DNA from: SAR116 cluster bacterium AG-321-K23
GTDB lineage: Bacteria > Pseudomonadota > Alphaproteobacteria > Puniceispirillales > Marisalimonadaceae
Reading direction: 5' to 3'
Length of the DNA stretch: 64,000 nucleotides
Assembly (NCBI GenBank): GCA_003284565.1
Contig: QBXO01000006.1
Coordinates: 1 to 64,000 of the forward strand
In this document: positions 10,300 through 18,521 of the stretch, in pieces
Position numbering within the stretch: the first letter of the stretch is position 1
Layout of the letters: each line of letters starts with the position of its first letter
The notes under the pieces: model-generated
Databases searched by the model: none
What the model saw: the letters and a program-made list of their open reading frames with translations, nothing else
What the model was told of the DNA's origin: nothing
Made by a program: the position numbers and the translations under genes

Positions 10300-11343
10300 T
10301 TATGGAGACCAAGATATAATTTTTTTTCTTTGATCTTTACTATTTTCTTTACTTTTCATCTTTACTATAAAGTTTTGTAATTTTCTAATTAGGTAAGTAA
10401 TATTTTCTCCTGAAACTGAAGAAATATTAATGACATTTTCTATATTGAGTTTTTTTAAAATATTTTTCGCTGAATGAACTCTTTTTTCTTCAACTGCATC
10501 ACATTTTGTTAAAACTAAAATCTGCTTTTTCTTCGATAAATTACTATCATATGCTTTAATCTCACGAATAATAGTAAGATAATCTTTTTCAATATCCTTA
10601 GAAGTAACGTCTATTAGATGCAATAATCCTTGGCAACGTTCAACATGACCTAAAAATCTATGACCCAAGCCAGATCCTTCATGAGCCCCCTCTATTAATC
10701 CAGGAATATCTGCTATTACAAATTCCATGTTATCTTGATTTACAACCCCAAGATTTGGATGGAGTGTTGTAAAGGGATAATCGGCTATTTTAGGTTTGGC
10801 TGCTGTAATTCTAGAAAGTAAAGTACTTTTACCTGCATTTGGCAGTCCAATCAATCCTATATCTGCAATTAATTTTAGTCGGAGCCAAATCCATTTTTCT
10901 TCCAATGGACCTCCAGGTTGTGCTTTCCTTGGTGCTTGATTTACAGAAGTTTTAAAAAAAGCGTTACCTTTACCTCCTTCACCTCCCTTAGCCAAAACAA
11001 TTTTTTGCCCAATTTTTGTCATGTCAGCTAATATAAAATTATTTGTTTCGTCTAATATCTGCGTTCCAATAGGGAGCTTAAGAATAATATCTTTGCCACT
11101 TATTCCACTTCTATCTCTTCCTTTGCCACCCTCTCCAGGTCTGGCTTTGAAATGTTGTTGATAACGAAAATCTATTAGCGTATTTAAACCATCTGAACAT
11201 AAAGCAATAACATCACCACCTCGGCCACCATTACCACCATCTGGTCCGCCAAAAGGAACATGTGCTTCTCTTCTAAAAGAAATAGATCCAGGTCCACCAT
11301 GCCCACTAGCTACATAGATTTTAGCTTGATCTAAAAACTTCAT
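10300..11343 (-). CDS. obgE: Obg family GTPase
   Basis: Essential GTPase for 50S ribosome assembly and stress signalling. The 347-residue product has the glycine-rich Obg fold at residues 1-157 (GGPGSISFRREAHVPFGGPD), then the G domain with G1 GLPNAGKST, G3 DIPGLIEG and a G4 read as LTKCD, where Thr replaces the usual Asn. The tail is short and basic, ending near the G domain. It follows rpmA, with a probable terminator hairpin between them, so transcription into obgE is either read-through or has its own start. Confidence 0.97.
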   Translation of the reverse strand: MKFLDQAKIYVASGHGGPGSISFRREAHVPFGGPDGGNGGRGGDVIALCSDGLNTLIDFRYQQHFKARPGEGGKGRDRSGISGKDIILKLPIGTQILDETNNFILADMTKIGQKIVLAKGGEGGKGNAFFKTSVNQAPRKAQPGGPLEEKWIWLRLKLIADIGLIGLPNAGKSTLLSRITAAKPKIADYPFTTLHPNLGVVNQDNMEFVIADIPGLIEGAHEGSGLGHRFLGHVERCQGLLHLIDVTSKDIEKDYLTIIREIKAYDSNLSKKKQILVLTKCDAVEEKRVHSAKNILKKLNIENVINISSVSGENITYLIRKLQNFIVKMKSKENSKDQRKKIISWSP

Positions 11344-11379
11344 TATAAAACCCTAATATATAGTATTCTAGATTTAAAG

Positions 11380-11416
11380 ATATAAAATAAAAATGGAATA
11401 GCCAGTAAAGCTATTC
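11380..11416 (-). terminator. probable intrinsic terminator after rpmA
   Basis: On the minus strand a 7-bp stem GAATAGC / GCTATTC with a 7-base loop is followed by CATTTTTATTTTATA. The position between the rpmA stop and obgE fits a partial terminator that sets ribosomal protein expression above that of the downstream genes. The stem is short, so read-through is expected. Confidence 0.6.
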
Positions 11417-11441
11417 TAGAATTTAAATAATAGGGAGTTGA

Positions 11442-11711
11442 TTATTCAGCTGCTTGTTTGATTGGTTCTACAGAAACAAACATTTTTTTCCCTTTGTGTT
11501 CTTTAAACTTAACACGACCATCTATGAGTGAAAATATTGTATGATCTTTCCCCATTCCAACGTTTGAACCTGGGTGGTACTTTGTACCACGCTGTCTAAT
11601 TATGATATTGCCAGCGACTACAGCTTCACTGCCAAATTTTTTAACACCTAATCTTCTTCCGGCTGAGTCTCTGCCATTTCTAGAACTACCGCCTGCTTTT
11701 TTATGTGCCAT
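11442..11711 (-). CDS. rpmA: 50S ribosomal protein L27
   Basis: Ribosomal protein L27, whose N-terminal tail reaches the peptidyl transferase centre. The product is 89 residues with the conserved opening [16 protein letters not shown] and [23 protein letters not shown]. There is no N-terminal cleavage extension of the Firmicutes type. It follows rplU after 14 bases. Confidence 0.98.
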   Translation of the reverse strand: MAHKKAGGSSRNGRDSAGRRLGVKKFGSEAVVAGNIIIRQRGTKYHPGSNVGMGKDHTIFSLIDGRVKFKEHKGKKMFVSVEPIKQAAE

Positions 11712-11725
11712 TTGTTAATCCTTTA

Positions 11726-12286
11726 CTATTTTTTAGTAGTAGTTTTTTTTGTTTTAGTAGTTGTTTTTGTTTTAGCTATTGTATCAGGTTTAGTAGTAAC
11801 TGATTTTGTTTTTGTTTTGGCTTTTTTGCTTTCAGTTGGTTTGGCTTTAACTTCCTTTTTTACTTTTTCTTCAACTACTTTTGGCTGAGATTCAGTTTTT
11901 GGTTTAGCCTCAATTTTAATCTTTTTTTCTGTTGATTTAGCATTAGCCTTTTTTGGAGATAGCTTAGATCCACCAGTTTCAGCTATATCAATAATTTTGA
12001 GAACTGTAAGGTCTTGTTTATGACCTTGCTTTCTTCTGCTGTTCTTTCTTCTTCTCTTATATATCATTGTAATTTTTGGACCACGAGTTTGTCTAATAAC
12101 TTGGGCCATTACTGCAGCGTCGTTCACAAGTGGAGTTCCTAAATTTACTTTTTTACCGTCACCAATCATTAACACATCACCAAGCACTAGCTGGTCACCA
12201 TCGTTGGCGTTAAGTTTTTCAACTAAAACAACGTCATCTTTTTCAACACGATATTGTTTTCCACCGGTTTTAAATACTGCATACAT
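11726..12286 (-). CDS. rplU: 50S ribosomal protein L21 with long basic C-terminal tail
   Basis: Ribosomal protein L21, a 23S rRNA-binding assembly protein. The core (residues 1-103) opens with MYAVFKTGGKQYRV and contains the RRRKNSRRKQGHKQ basic loop. An upstream ATG at 12313 would add nine residues, but the family start is the ATG at 12286. The chain is 186 residues, not about 103: a tail of some 80 residues rich in Lys, Thr, Glu and Ala follows, ending in near-repeats of KTKT and KTTTK. Extended L21 tails are known in some Alphaproteobacteria. A good sigma70-type promoter lies about 75 bases upstream. Confidence 0.97.
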   Translation of the reverse strand: MYAVFKTGGKQYRVEKDDVVLVEKLNANDGDQLVLGDVLMIGDGKKVNLGTPLVNDAAVMAQVIRQTRGPKITMIYKRRRKNSRRKQGHKQDLTVLKIIDIAETGGSKLSPKKANAKSTEKKIKIEAKPKTESQPKVVEEKVKKEVKAKPTESKKAKTKTKSVTTKPDTIAKTKTTTKTKKTTTKK

Positions 12287-12361
12287 CTTTATAATCCGAT
12301 AATTAGTTAACATAAAATTATTTATACAATTATTAAATAATCATATCTCAATCGTCATGGG

Positions 12362-12389
12362 AATATAACTTGATACTGTAATCTGTCAA
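12362..12389 (-). promoter_or_regulatory. predicted sigma70-type promoter of rplU-rpmA
   Basis: On the minus strand TTGACA (12389-12384) is followed after 16 bases by TATATT (12367-12362), a perfect -35 and a 5/6 match to -10. Transcription would start near 12355, leaving a leader of about 70 bases before the rplU ATG. It lies in the only sizeable gap upstream of the housekeeping block. Confidence 0.6.
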
Positions 12390-12437
12390 GTTTTAAGATG
12401 ATGTATATTATATTACATTAAATATATTTCTATTTAC

Positions 12438-13316
12438 TTATTTTTTTATAAATAGCGCTGGATCTAAGCGCTCAGAAAACCAATTGATTCTCCAATCTAA
12501 GTGAGGCCCTGTTGATCTTCCAGTTGATCCAACTTCACCAATTTTTTGATCTTTATTTATTTTATCGCCAACTTTTACATATATAGAAGACAAATGAGAA
12601 TATACTGAGGTTACCCCGTGTCCATGATCTAACATTACAGTTCCACCTGTATAGTATAAGTCTTTTTCTGCCATTCTGACAATGGCTTCTGTGGGAGCAA
12701 TTATATCAGTTCCCTCTGGAGCAGCAATGTCAATACCATAATGAGGGCGTTTTGGTTTTCCATTAAGTATCCTTTGACTTCCAAAAACACCAGAAATTAT
12801 GCCTTTAGTAGGCCAATCAAACTTTTGAAATATAAAATCTACATTACTATCTAAACTTCTAACTTCTCTAATTACTTTATTTTCTCTTTTAATTCTATCC
12901 CAAAAAGATTTGGGCGGGGTTACCATTTTTTTTTCTAGTCCATTAATAAATTGAGTTTTATATTTTCTTTCTTTTATATCTAATTTTTTTAAATACCAAT
13001 TTTGATTAATAAAAAAATATAAATTAGCTTGTTTAGGATGGTCTCTTCCAAAACCTATCACAAAACTTCCGTCGGAAGTTTTTCTTAAGATTTTTTCTTT
13101 AAATTTTACATCTAAATCTTTATCGATTTTACCTTTTACTAAGCCTCCTTGAACAAAATCACCTTCAAGTATAATTTTTGTATTATTAATATTTATAATT
13201 AAGTTATTTGTTGCAAGACAAGGGTATGTTGTGAGTAATAAAAAGATCAATATTAATTTAATATAGTTATAATTCACTACTTCAACGAAATTTGAAAAAC
13301 TTTTAATTTTGGACAT
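12438..13316 (-). CDS. M23 family (LytM-type) metallopeptidase, exported
   Basis: A 292-residue exported peptidoglycan endopeptidase or its regulator. A hydrophobic signal segment lies at about 18-37 (LILIFLLLTTYPCLATN). The middle is a small beta-rich domain, and the M23 domain fills the last 120 residues with the zinc ligands in RPHYGIDIA (His and Asp) and GPHLDWRIN (His), plus the HLSSI His. The active site looks intact. It has no long coiled coil, so it is not EnvC. It starts two bases after livM, so it may be co-transcribed with the ABC transporter although the functions look unrelated. Confidence 0.9.
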   Translation of the reverse strand: MSKIKSFSNFVEVVNYNYIKLILIFLLLTTYPCLATNNLIININNTKIILEGDFVQGGLVKGKIDKDLDVKFKEKILRKTSDGSFVIGFGRDHPKQANLYFFINQNWYLKKLDIKERKYKTQFINGLEKKMVTPPKSFWDRIKRENKVIREVRSLDSNVDFIFQKFDWPTKGIISGVFGSQRILNGKPKRPHYGIDIAAPEGTDIIAPTEAIVRMAEKDLYYTGGTVMLDHGHGVTSVYSHLSSIYVKVGDKINKDQKIGEVGSTGRSTGPHLDWRINWFSERLDPALFIKK

Positions 13317-13318
13317 TT

Positions 13319-14632
13319 TTAACGTTTGACTTCTGGAATTAGGCCTTTTGGGGCAAACCTTAATGTAATTAATAATATCATTCCCATGAACATTAACCTG
13401 ATATGAGCAGCATTTTCTAATAAGTGACTTTTAATTATATTTGTATCAGATATATGAGTGGTAACTTGAGATATAAACCATAAACCGAGTGGTTCAGACT
13501 GCACCCAAAAAAACCAAATTAAAAAACCACCAATAATTGAGCCAAAATTATTTCCAGATCCTCCGACTATGACCATTATCCATATCAAAAAAGTATATCT
13601 CAATGGTTGATATGAAACTGGAGTAAATTGTCCATCTAGAGTTGTCAACATTGCCCCTGCAACACCAACTATAGCAGAGCCAATTATAAATACTTGTAAA
13701 TGTCTTTTTTTAATATCCTTTCCCATTGCATTTGCAGAAACTTCATTATCTCTTATGGCTCTCATCATTCGGCCCCATGGAGATTTAACTGCCACTTCAA
13801 GTAAAAATAAAACACTTAATAAAACTACACAGAACAATATAGAATAAGATAATTTTACTATAATCGAGGAGAGTTCATTTATGGGAATATTTAGATTATT
13901 CGAAGTTTTTAACACCCATGCTTGTGATTGTAATTCAATTTCATATGGGACTGGCCTTGGAAGCCCGTTAACATTTTTAACACCTCTTGATAACCAATCC
14001 TCATTCTTTAAAAAGTAAATTATGATCTCTGATATACCAAGTGTGGCAATTGCTAAATAATCTGATCTTAAACCCAAAGAAATTTTTCCAATTATAAAGG
14101 CAGAAAAAGCTGCTAATAAACCTCCTACAGGCCATGACATTAAGACTGGTAAATTAAAACCTCCTAGGTAACCGGTTTTTGCAGGCTCAATAGCTTCTAT
14201 TTTCTCAATAGGAATATCAACTAGAAATCTCATAAAAAAATAACTTGAAATGACAAGGATAAAAGAAATTAGATATTTAATTTTATTACTAAGACTACTT
14301 TTCTTAAACAAAATTATGGAAAAAACAATAGATAAAATGAATAAAATTAAACCAATAATTATCATTGCACCACCTGACTCCCAAGCATTTAAAGTTGGAG
14401 GCATAGAAATAATTATGTTTGCTAGTCCGCCTAAGGCTGCAAAACCCATTACACCAAAATTAACAATACCAGCATTTCCCCATTGGATATTTATACCAAG
14501 GGTCATTATTGAGGATATTATGCATAAATTAAATATTGTGAGTGCAACATTCCAGCTCTGGAAAAACCCAACTGCAATTAAAGCTATTAACATTAAAAAA
14601 TATGTAATTTTTATTCGAGATAAATTTGTCAT
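13319..14632 (-). CDS. livM: branched-chain amino acid-type ABC transporter permease (LivM-like)
   Basis: Inner-membrane permease of a HAAT-family ABC importer. The 437-residue chain has about ten hydrophobic segments and the family motifs GINIQWGNAGIVNFGVMGF near residue 47, LRSDYLAIATLGISEI near 188 and GRMMRAIRDNEVSANAMGKD near 287. It is somewhat longer than usual, with an extra loop around 145-165 and 215-240. It follows livH by 10 bases. The symbol marks the family only; the substrate may be any amino acid, amide or urea-like compound. Confidence 0.92.
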   Translation of the reverse strand: MTNLSRIKITYFLMLIALIAVGFFQSWNVALTIFNLCIISSIMTLGINIQWGNAGIVNFGVMGFAALGGLANIIISMPPTLNAWESGGAMIIIGLILFILSIVFSIILFKKSSLSNKIKYLISFILVISSYFFMRFLVDIPIEKIEAIEPAKTGYLGGFNLPVLMSWPVGGLLAAFSAFIIGKISLGLRSDYLAIATLGISEIIIYFLKNEDWLSRGVKNVNGLPRPVPYEIELQSQAWVLKTSNNLNIPINELSSIIVKLSYSILFCVVLLSVLFLLEVAVKSPWGRMMRAIRDNEVSANAMGKDIKKRHLQVFIIGSAIVGVAGAMLTTLDGQFTPVSYQPLRYTFLIWIMVIVGGSGNNFGSIIGGFLIWFFWVQSEPLGLWFISQVTTHISDTNIIKSHLLENAAHIRLMFMGMILLITLRFAPKGLIPEVKR

Positions 14633-14642
14633 TTTTAAATCT

Positions 14643-15653
14643 TTAAATAATTTTCCCCTTATAAATACCAGTTGGTTTTATTAGAAGCACTATTACTAAT
14701 ATAACAAAAGAAATAGCTATTTTATAATCTGTAGACAGTATTTGTAATAATCCTTCAGGAACAAGGTAAGTTGGAAGAAAATAAAAAAATATTTTTTTAT
14801 AAGCAAATGTAATTATTAATTCTGAAAAGGCTATCACATATCCTCCTATAATTGCTCCAATAGGATTGCCAACACCACCTACAATAGCAGCAGAAAATAT
14901 TGGTAATACTAAGTGGAGGTAAGTAAAGGGTTTATAACTTTTATCTAATCCATATAAAGTTCCTGCAACACATGCTAAAGTGCCTGTTATTATCCAAGTT
15001 ATTAAAACTACTTTTTCAGGATTAATCCCAGATAATAAAGCTAACTCTTTATTATCAGAATAAGCTCTCATAGATTTACCTGTTTTAGTTTTGTTAAGAA
15101 ACCAAAAAAGTATTATAACTAAAAGAACACTTAATATAATGGTAACTCCCTGTGTAGTTTTCAGCGTAAGTCCTTCGTTCAGTCCAGTAATGTTCTTGAA
15201 AGTTCTGGCTTTTAAAAAAAATCTTTCTCCATCAAAAAAATTTTTATCACCTGGGCCAACAATAAATCTTATCAATCCACCAGTAAAAAACATCACACCT
15301 ATGGATACAATTAGATTTATTACGCTTTTAGAATTTTGTTGACGATAGAATTTAAAAACTAATCTATCTACAATTAAACAATAAGCAATAGTTAACAAAA
15401 TAGCTATTGGTAAAACCATTATTGCAGTTGGAAGAGGATATATATTTATTTTGAAAGACATAAATAGCCAACTTAGGAGAATTGCACTCATTGCCCCAAA
15501 TGACATAAACTCACCATGAGCAAAATTAGAAAATCTTAAAACACTATAAACAATGGTAATACCAAGTGCACCAAGTGCTAATTGGCTCCCATAAGTAAAG
15601 CCTGGTATAAAAATATAATTCAAAATTAGGGTAATACCGTTCAGGAAATCCAT
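14643..15653 (-). CDS. livH: branched-chain amino acid-type ABC transporter permease (LivH-like)
   Basis: Partner permease of the LivM-like protein. The 336-residue chain has about eight membrane segments and the conserved YGSQLALGALGITIVYSVLR opening, FAHGEFMSFGA and GKSMRAYSDNKELALLSGIN near residue 192, followed by VGGVGNPIGAIIGG. It starts five bases after livF and is followed by livM, so the two permeases form the channel with the two ATPases livF and livG. Confidence 0.92.
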   Translation of the reverse strand: MDFLNGITLILNYIFIPGFTYGSQLALGALGITIVYSVLRFSNFAHGEFMSFGAMSAILLSWLFMSFKINIYPLPTAIMVLPIAILLTIAYCLIVDRLVFKFYRQQNSKSVINLIVSIGVMFFTGGLIRFIVGPGDKNFFDGERFFLKARTFKNITGLNEGLTLKTTQGVTIILSVLLVIILFWFLNKTKTGKSMRAYSDNKELALLSGINPEKVVLITWIITGTLACVAGTLYGLDKSYKPFTYLHLVLPIFSAAIVGGVGNPIGAIIGGYVIAFSELIITFAYKKIFFYFLPTYLVPEGLLQILSTDYKIAISFVILVIVLLIKPTGIYKGKII

Positions 15654-15658
15654 AGTGA

Positions 15659-16363
15659 TTAACCCCCTAAAAAGGCTTGGCGAACCTCTTTATTTGCTAA
15701 AAGTGAATTTCCACTATCTGTAAAAAGGTTTTTGCCCTGACTTAATACAAAGCCTAAGTTAGAGATTTTTAGTGCTTGTTTTGCATTTTGTTCAACCATT
15801 AATATTGCAGTTCCTTGATCAGCTATTTCTCTAATTTTTGAAAAAAGACCCTCCATTATTATTGGGGAAACACCAGCAGAGGGCTCATCTAACATTAAAA
15901 CTTTTGGTTTTGTCATTAACGCTCGGCCTACAGCTACTTGTTGTCTTTGACCCCCAGATAACTCTCCTGCATCTTGATTCTTTTTATCCTTCAAAACAGG
16001 AAATAACTCATAAACGTACTCTAACATTTTGTTCAAATCATTTTGATCTATGAATGCACCCATTTCCAGGTTTTCTCTCACAGTTAACGATGGAAAAATA
16101 TTGTTGGTTTGCGGAACAAAACCCATTCCTTTTAATACTCTTTTCTGCGGAGGTAAATTTGTAACATCCTCTCCATTTAAGATTACTTTTCCTTTTTTTA
16201 CTGGAAGTAAACCAAATAATGCTTTCATGGCAGTAGATTTACCAGCGCCATTTGGTCCAACTACAGATGAAATGTTACCTTTATTTACGCCAATACTGCA
16301 TTCAGAGACAATGTCAACTGATCCATACCCACAAGTAATTTTTTCACCTGATAACAAATACAT
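15659..16363 (-). CDS. livF: branched-chain amino acid-type ABC transporter ATPase (LivF-like)
   Basis: Cytoplasmic ATPase that drives the LivHM permeases. The 234-residue product shows Walker A GPNGAGKST near residue 37, signature LSGGQRQQ, and Walker B VLMLDEPSAGVSP with the catalytic Glu, then the switch His replaced by the family's usual MVEQNA. It follows livG with an 18-base gap. Short length and the VEQNAKQAL motif place it in the LivF rather than LivG group. Confidence 0.95.
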   Translation of the reverse strand: MYLLSGEKITCGYGSVDIVSECSIGVNKGNISSVVGPNGAGKSTAMKALFGLLPVKKGKVILNGEDVTNLPPQKRVLKGMGFVPQTNNIFPSLTVRENLEMGAFIDQNDLNKMLEYVYELFPVLKDKKNQDAGELSGGQRQQVAVGRALMTKPKVLMLDEPSAGVSPIIMEGLFSKIREIADQGTAILMVEQNAKQALKISNLGFVLSQGKNLFTDSGNSLLANKEVRQAFLGG

Positions 16364-16381
16364 AACTTATTAATTCTTCAC

Positions 16382-17137
16382 TTAATTTTTACCTAAATAT
16401 ACTTCAATAACTTTTTCGTTTTCTCTAACTTTTGAAATATTATCTGTCATTAAAATTGATCCTTCGGCCATTACAATTACTGGATCACACAATCTGCTTA
16501 TAAATTCAATATCATGTTCTATCATACAAAATGTATAATTATATTCTTTGTTAAGTCTCAAAATGGCGTCACCAATTGTATTTAATAAAGTTCTATTCAC
16601 TCCAGCTCCAACTTCGTCAAGAAGAACAATTTCTGGTTTGACCATCATAGTTCTACCTAATTCCAATAATTTTTTCTGTCCTCCCGAGAGATTTCCAGCA
16701 TATTCATTTGCTAAATGTTTTAATTGTAAAAAATCCATTACTTCATTAGCTTTTTTTGAAATTTCAGACTCTTCAATTCTAATTTTTTTTGGGGAAAGCC
16801 ATGTTTGCAATATTGATTCTCCAATTTGATTAGGTGAGACCATCATAAGATTATCTTTAACTGTTAAAGAAGAAAATTCATGAGCAATTTGAAAAGTTCT
16901 TAGTATGCCTAAATTAAATAGTTGATGAGGTTCGTATCCTGAAATATTCATGTCATTTAGTTTTATAGTCCCAGAATCAGGTTTTATAGAGCCATTTATA
17001 AGGTTGAATAAGGTGGTTTTTCCTGCTCCATTGGGGCCAATAAGTGCTGTTATAGAAGATTTTTCAATTTCTAAAGTAACGTTATTTATGGCCTTTATAC
17101 CACCAAAACTTTTATAGAGATTCTTTATTCCAAGCAT
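16382..17137 (-). CDS. livG: branched-chain amino acid-type ABC transporter ATPase (LivG-like)
   Basis: Second ATPase of the LIV-type importer. The 251-residue product has Walker A GPNGAGKTT near residue 34, the LivG-type LGILRTFQIAHEF, signature LSGGQKKL, and Walker B IVLLDEVGAGVN, in which Val replaces the common Pro after the catalytic Glu. MIEHDIEFI carries the switch His. It lies downstream of a strong hairpin that follows the binding-protein gene, so its transcript level should be lower than that of the binding protein. Confidence 0.95.
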   Translation of the reverse strand: MLGIKNLYKSFGGIKAINNVTLEIEKSSITALIGPNGAGKTTLFNLINGSIKPDSGTIKLNDMNISGYEPHQLFNLGILRTFQIAHEFSSLTVKDNLMMVSPNQIGESILQTWLSPKKIRIEESEISKKANEVMDFLQLKHLANEYAGNLSGGQKKLLELGRTMMVKPEIVLLDEVGAGVNRTLLNTIGDAILRLNKEYNYTFCMIEHDIEFISRLCDPVIVMAEGSILMTDNISKVRENEKVIEVYLGKN

Positions 17138-17147
17138 TTGAAAACAT

Positions 17148-17180
17148 AAAAAAAAGGCTTAAGAATAAATCTTAAGCCTT
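17148..17180 (-). terminator. intrinsic terminator/attenuator between binding protein and livG
   Basis: A perfect 10-bp stem AAGGCTTAAG / CTTAAGCCTT with a 7-base loop is followed, on the minus strand, by a run of T residues from the A-tract at 17148-17155. It lies 8 bases after the stop codon of the substrate-binding protein and just before livG. This is the usual place for a partial terminator that makes binding protein more abundant than the membrane parts. Confidence 0.8.
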
Positions 17181-17188
17181 ATTTAATT

Positions 17189-18367
17189 TTACCTGTAACC
17201 AACTCTGTTTGTTTTTTGGTTATCTATTAAAATTTCAGCAAAACTTCCAGAAGATTCACCTGACCCAACAAGTTCTAAAGCAGTTGCTCCAACATAGTCT
17301 ATGTCTTTTCCTGATTTGATCAAATTAAGAGCTTTACCAAGTTCACCTGGAAAAATCTTTTCACCAGGAGCATTAGCTACATCCATAATGCTTTTTTTAA
17401 AAACATTACTTTTAGTAGATTTTGATTTTTCCATAGCAAGCATAATTAAAGCAGCAGCATCATATGATTCGGGACCATAGGGACCTGATTTAAATCCAGC
17501 TTTTTTTGCCAGCTCTCCATATTGTGCAGCACCTGGGCTATCAGTACCTGGGACAGAACCAATTGATCCATTGAGGTCAGAACCAATTGCTTTTGGAAGA
17601 GCGTCACCAATCATACCGTCAGGTAAGAAAAATTTGTTAAACGCGTCTGCATCAAGCGAAGCCTGAATTATTCCTTTACCTCCTTGATCAAGATAGCCCG
17701 CCACTATTAAAATATCTCCGCCAGCTTGAGCTAAAGCTGCAACTTCAGCACTGTAGTCTGCTTTACCATCTTCGTGAGACGCTGTTATAGTTATTTTGCC
17801 ACCTTTAGATGTAAAGTTTTTTTCTATACTTGCAGCCAGACCTTTTCCATAGTCATTGTTTGTATGTGACAGAGCTGCGGTTTTAAATCCCTTTTCCATT
17901 AAAAGATCTGCGATTACTTCACCTTGTCTAGCATCTGATGGTGCCGTTCTAAAAAACAGACCATTATCAGGTTCAGTTGATAATGCAGGGGATGTTGCTG
18001 ATGGGGAAATCATGACTATACCATTAGGCATTGCAACATTTTTTAAAACAGCTGTAGTTACACCAGAACAATCTGCTCCCATAATAGCATTAACCTTTTC
18101 TGCAGTAATTAATCTCTCTGCAGCTGCTTGTGCTGCAGCGGCATCAACGCATGTAGAGTCTGCTCTCACAGTATTTATTTTACCGTGGGTAAAGTTACCT
18201 GATTTGTTTACCTCATCGATAGCCATTTCTGCGCTTTTAGCCATTACAGGTGCCAATGATTCAATTGGACCCGTAAAACCGAGAATAATTCCAATTTTTA
18301 CATTATCCGCATATGTTGGAAAGACTAAAAACATAGATAGCATTAATGAAATTAAAGTTTTTTTCAT
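17189..18367 (-). CDS. ABC transporter substrate-binding protein (LivJ-like)
   Basis: Periplasmic receptor of the LIV-type importer. The 392-residue chain has a signal peptide (MKKTLISLMLSMFLVFPTYA, cleavage likely before DNV) and the type I periplasmic-binding fold: VKIGIILGFTGPIESLAP, GADCSGVTTAVL, MISPSATSPALS and FRTAPSDARQGEVIADLL. It is the first gene of the operon, with GGAGAA well placed before ATG, and is followed by an attenuator hairpin. The ligand cannot be read from the sequence; a neutral or branched amino acid is the default guess. Confidence 0.93.
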   Translation of the reverse strand: MKKTLISLMLSMFLVFPTYADNVKIGIILGFTGPIESLAPVMAKSAEMAIDEVNKSGNFTHGKINTVRADSTCVDAAAAQAAAERLITAEKVNAIMGADCSGVTTAVLKNVAMPNGIVMISPSATSPALSTEPDNGLFFRTAPSDARQGEVIADLLMEKGFKTAALSHTNNDYGKGLAASIEKNFTSKGGKITITASHEDGKADYSAEVAALAQAGGDILIVAGYLDQGGKGIIQASLDADAFNKFFLPDGMIGDALPKAIGSDLNGSIGSVPGTDSPGAAQYGELAKKAGFKSGPYGPESYDAAALIMLAMEKSKSTKSNVFKKSIMDVANAPGEKIFPGELGKALNLIKSGKDIDYVGATALELVGSGESSGSFAEILIDNQKTNRVGYR

Positions 18368-18521
18368 ATATGTTCTCCTTCATAATTTTTATAATGGTAA
18401 TTTATAAAGAAAATATGGAATTAAGCGAATCAAATTTTAAATTAATTAAAAAAATTTAGGTTGTGATATGGATATTCCTTTAGTAATTTATTTTTAGATT
18501 AAACTCTAACGAATTTGGATA

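Noticed and set aside
11703-11888. Hydrophobic 61-codon frame on the plus strand opposite rplU
   Set aside because: Its Val/Phe/Leu-rich sequence is just the complement of the Lys/Thr repeat tail of L21.
17856-18407. Plus-strand open frame of 183 codons opposite the LIV binding protein
   Set aside because: The opposite strand encodes a clear signal peptide and binding-protein fold; the antisense frame has no ribosome site or domain.
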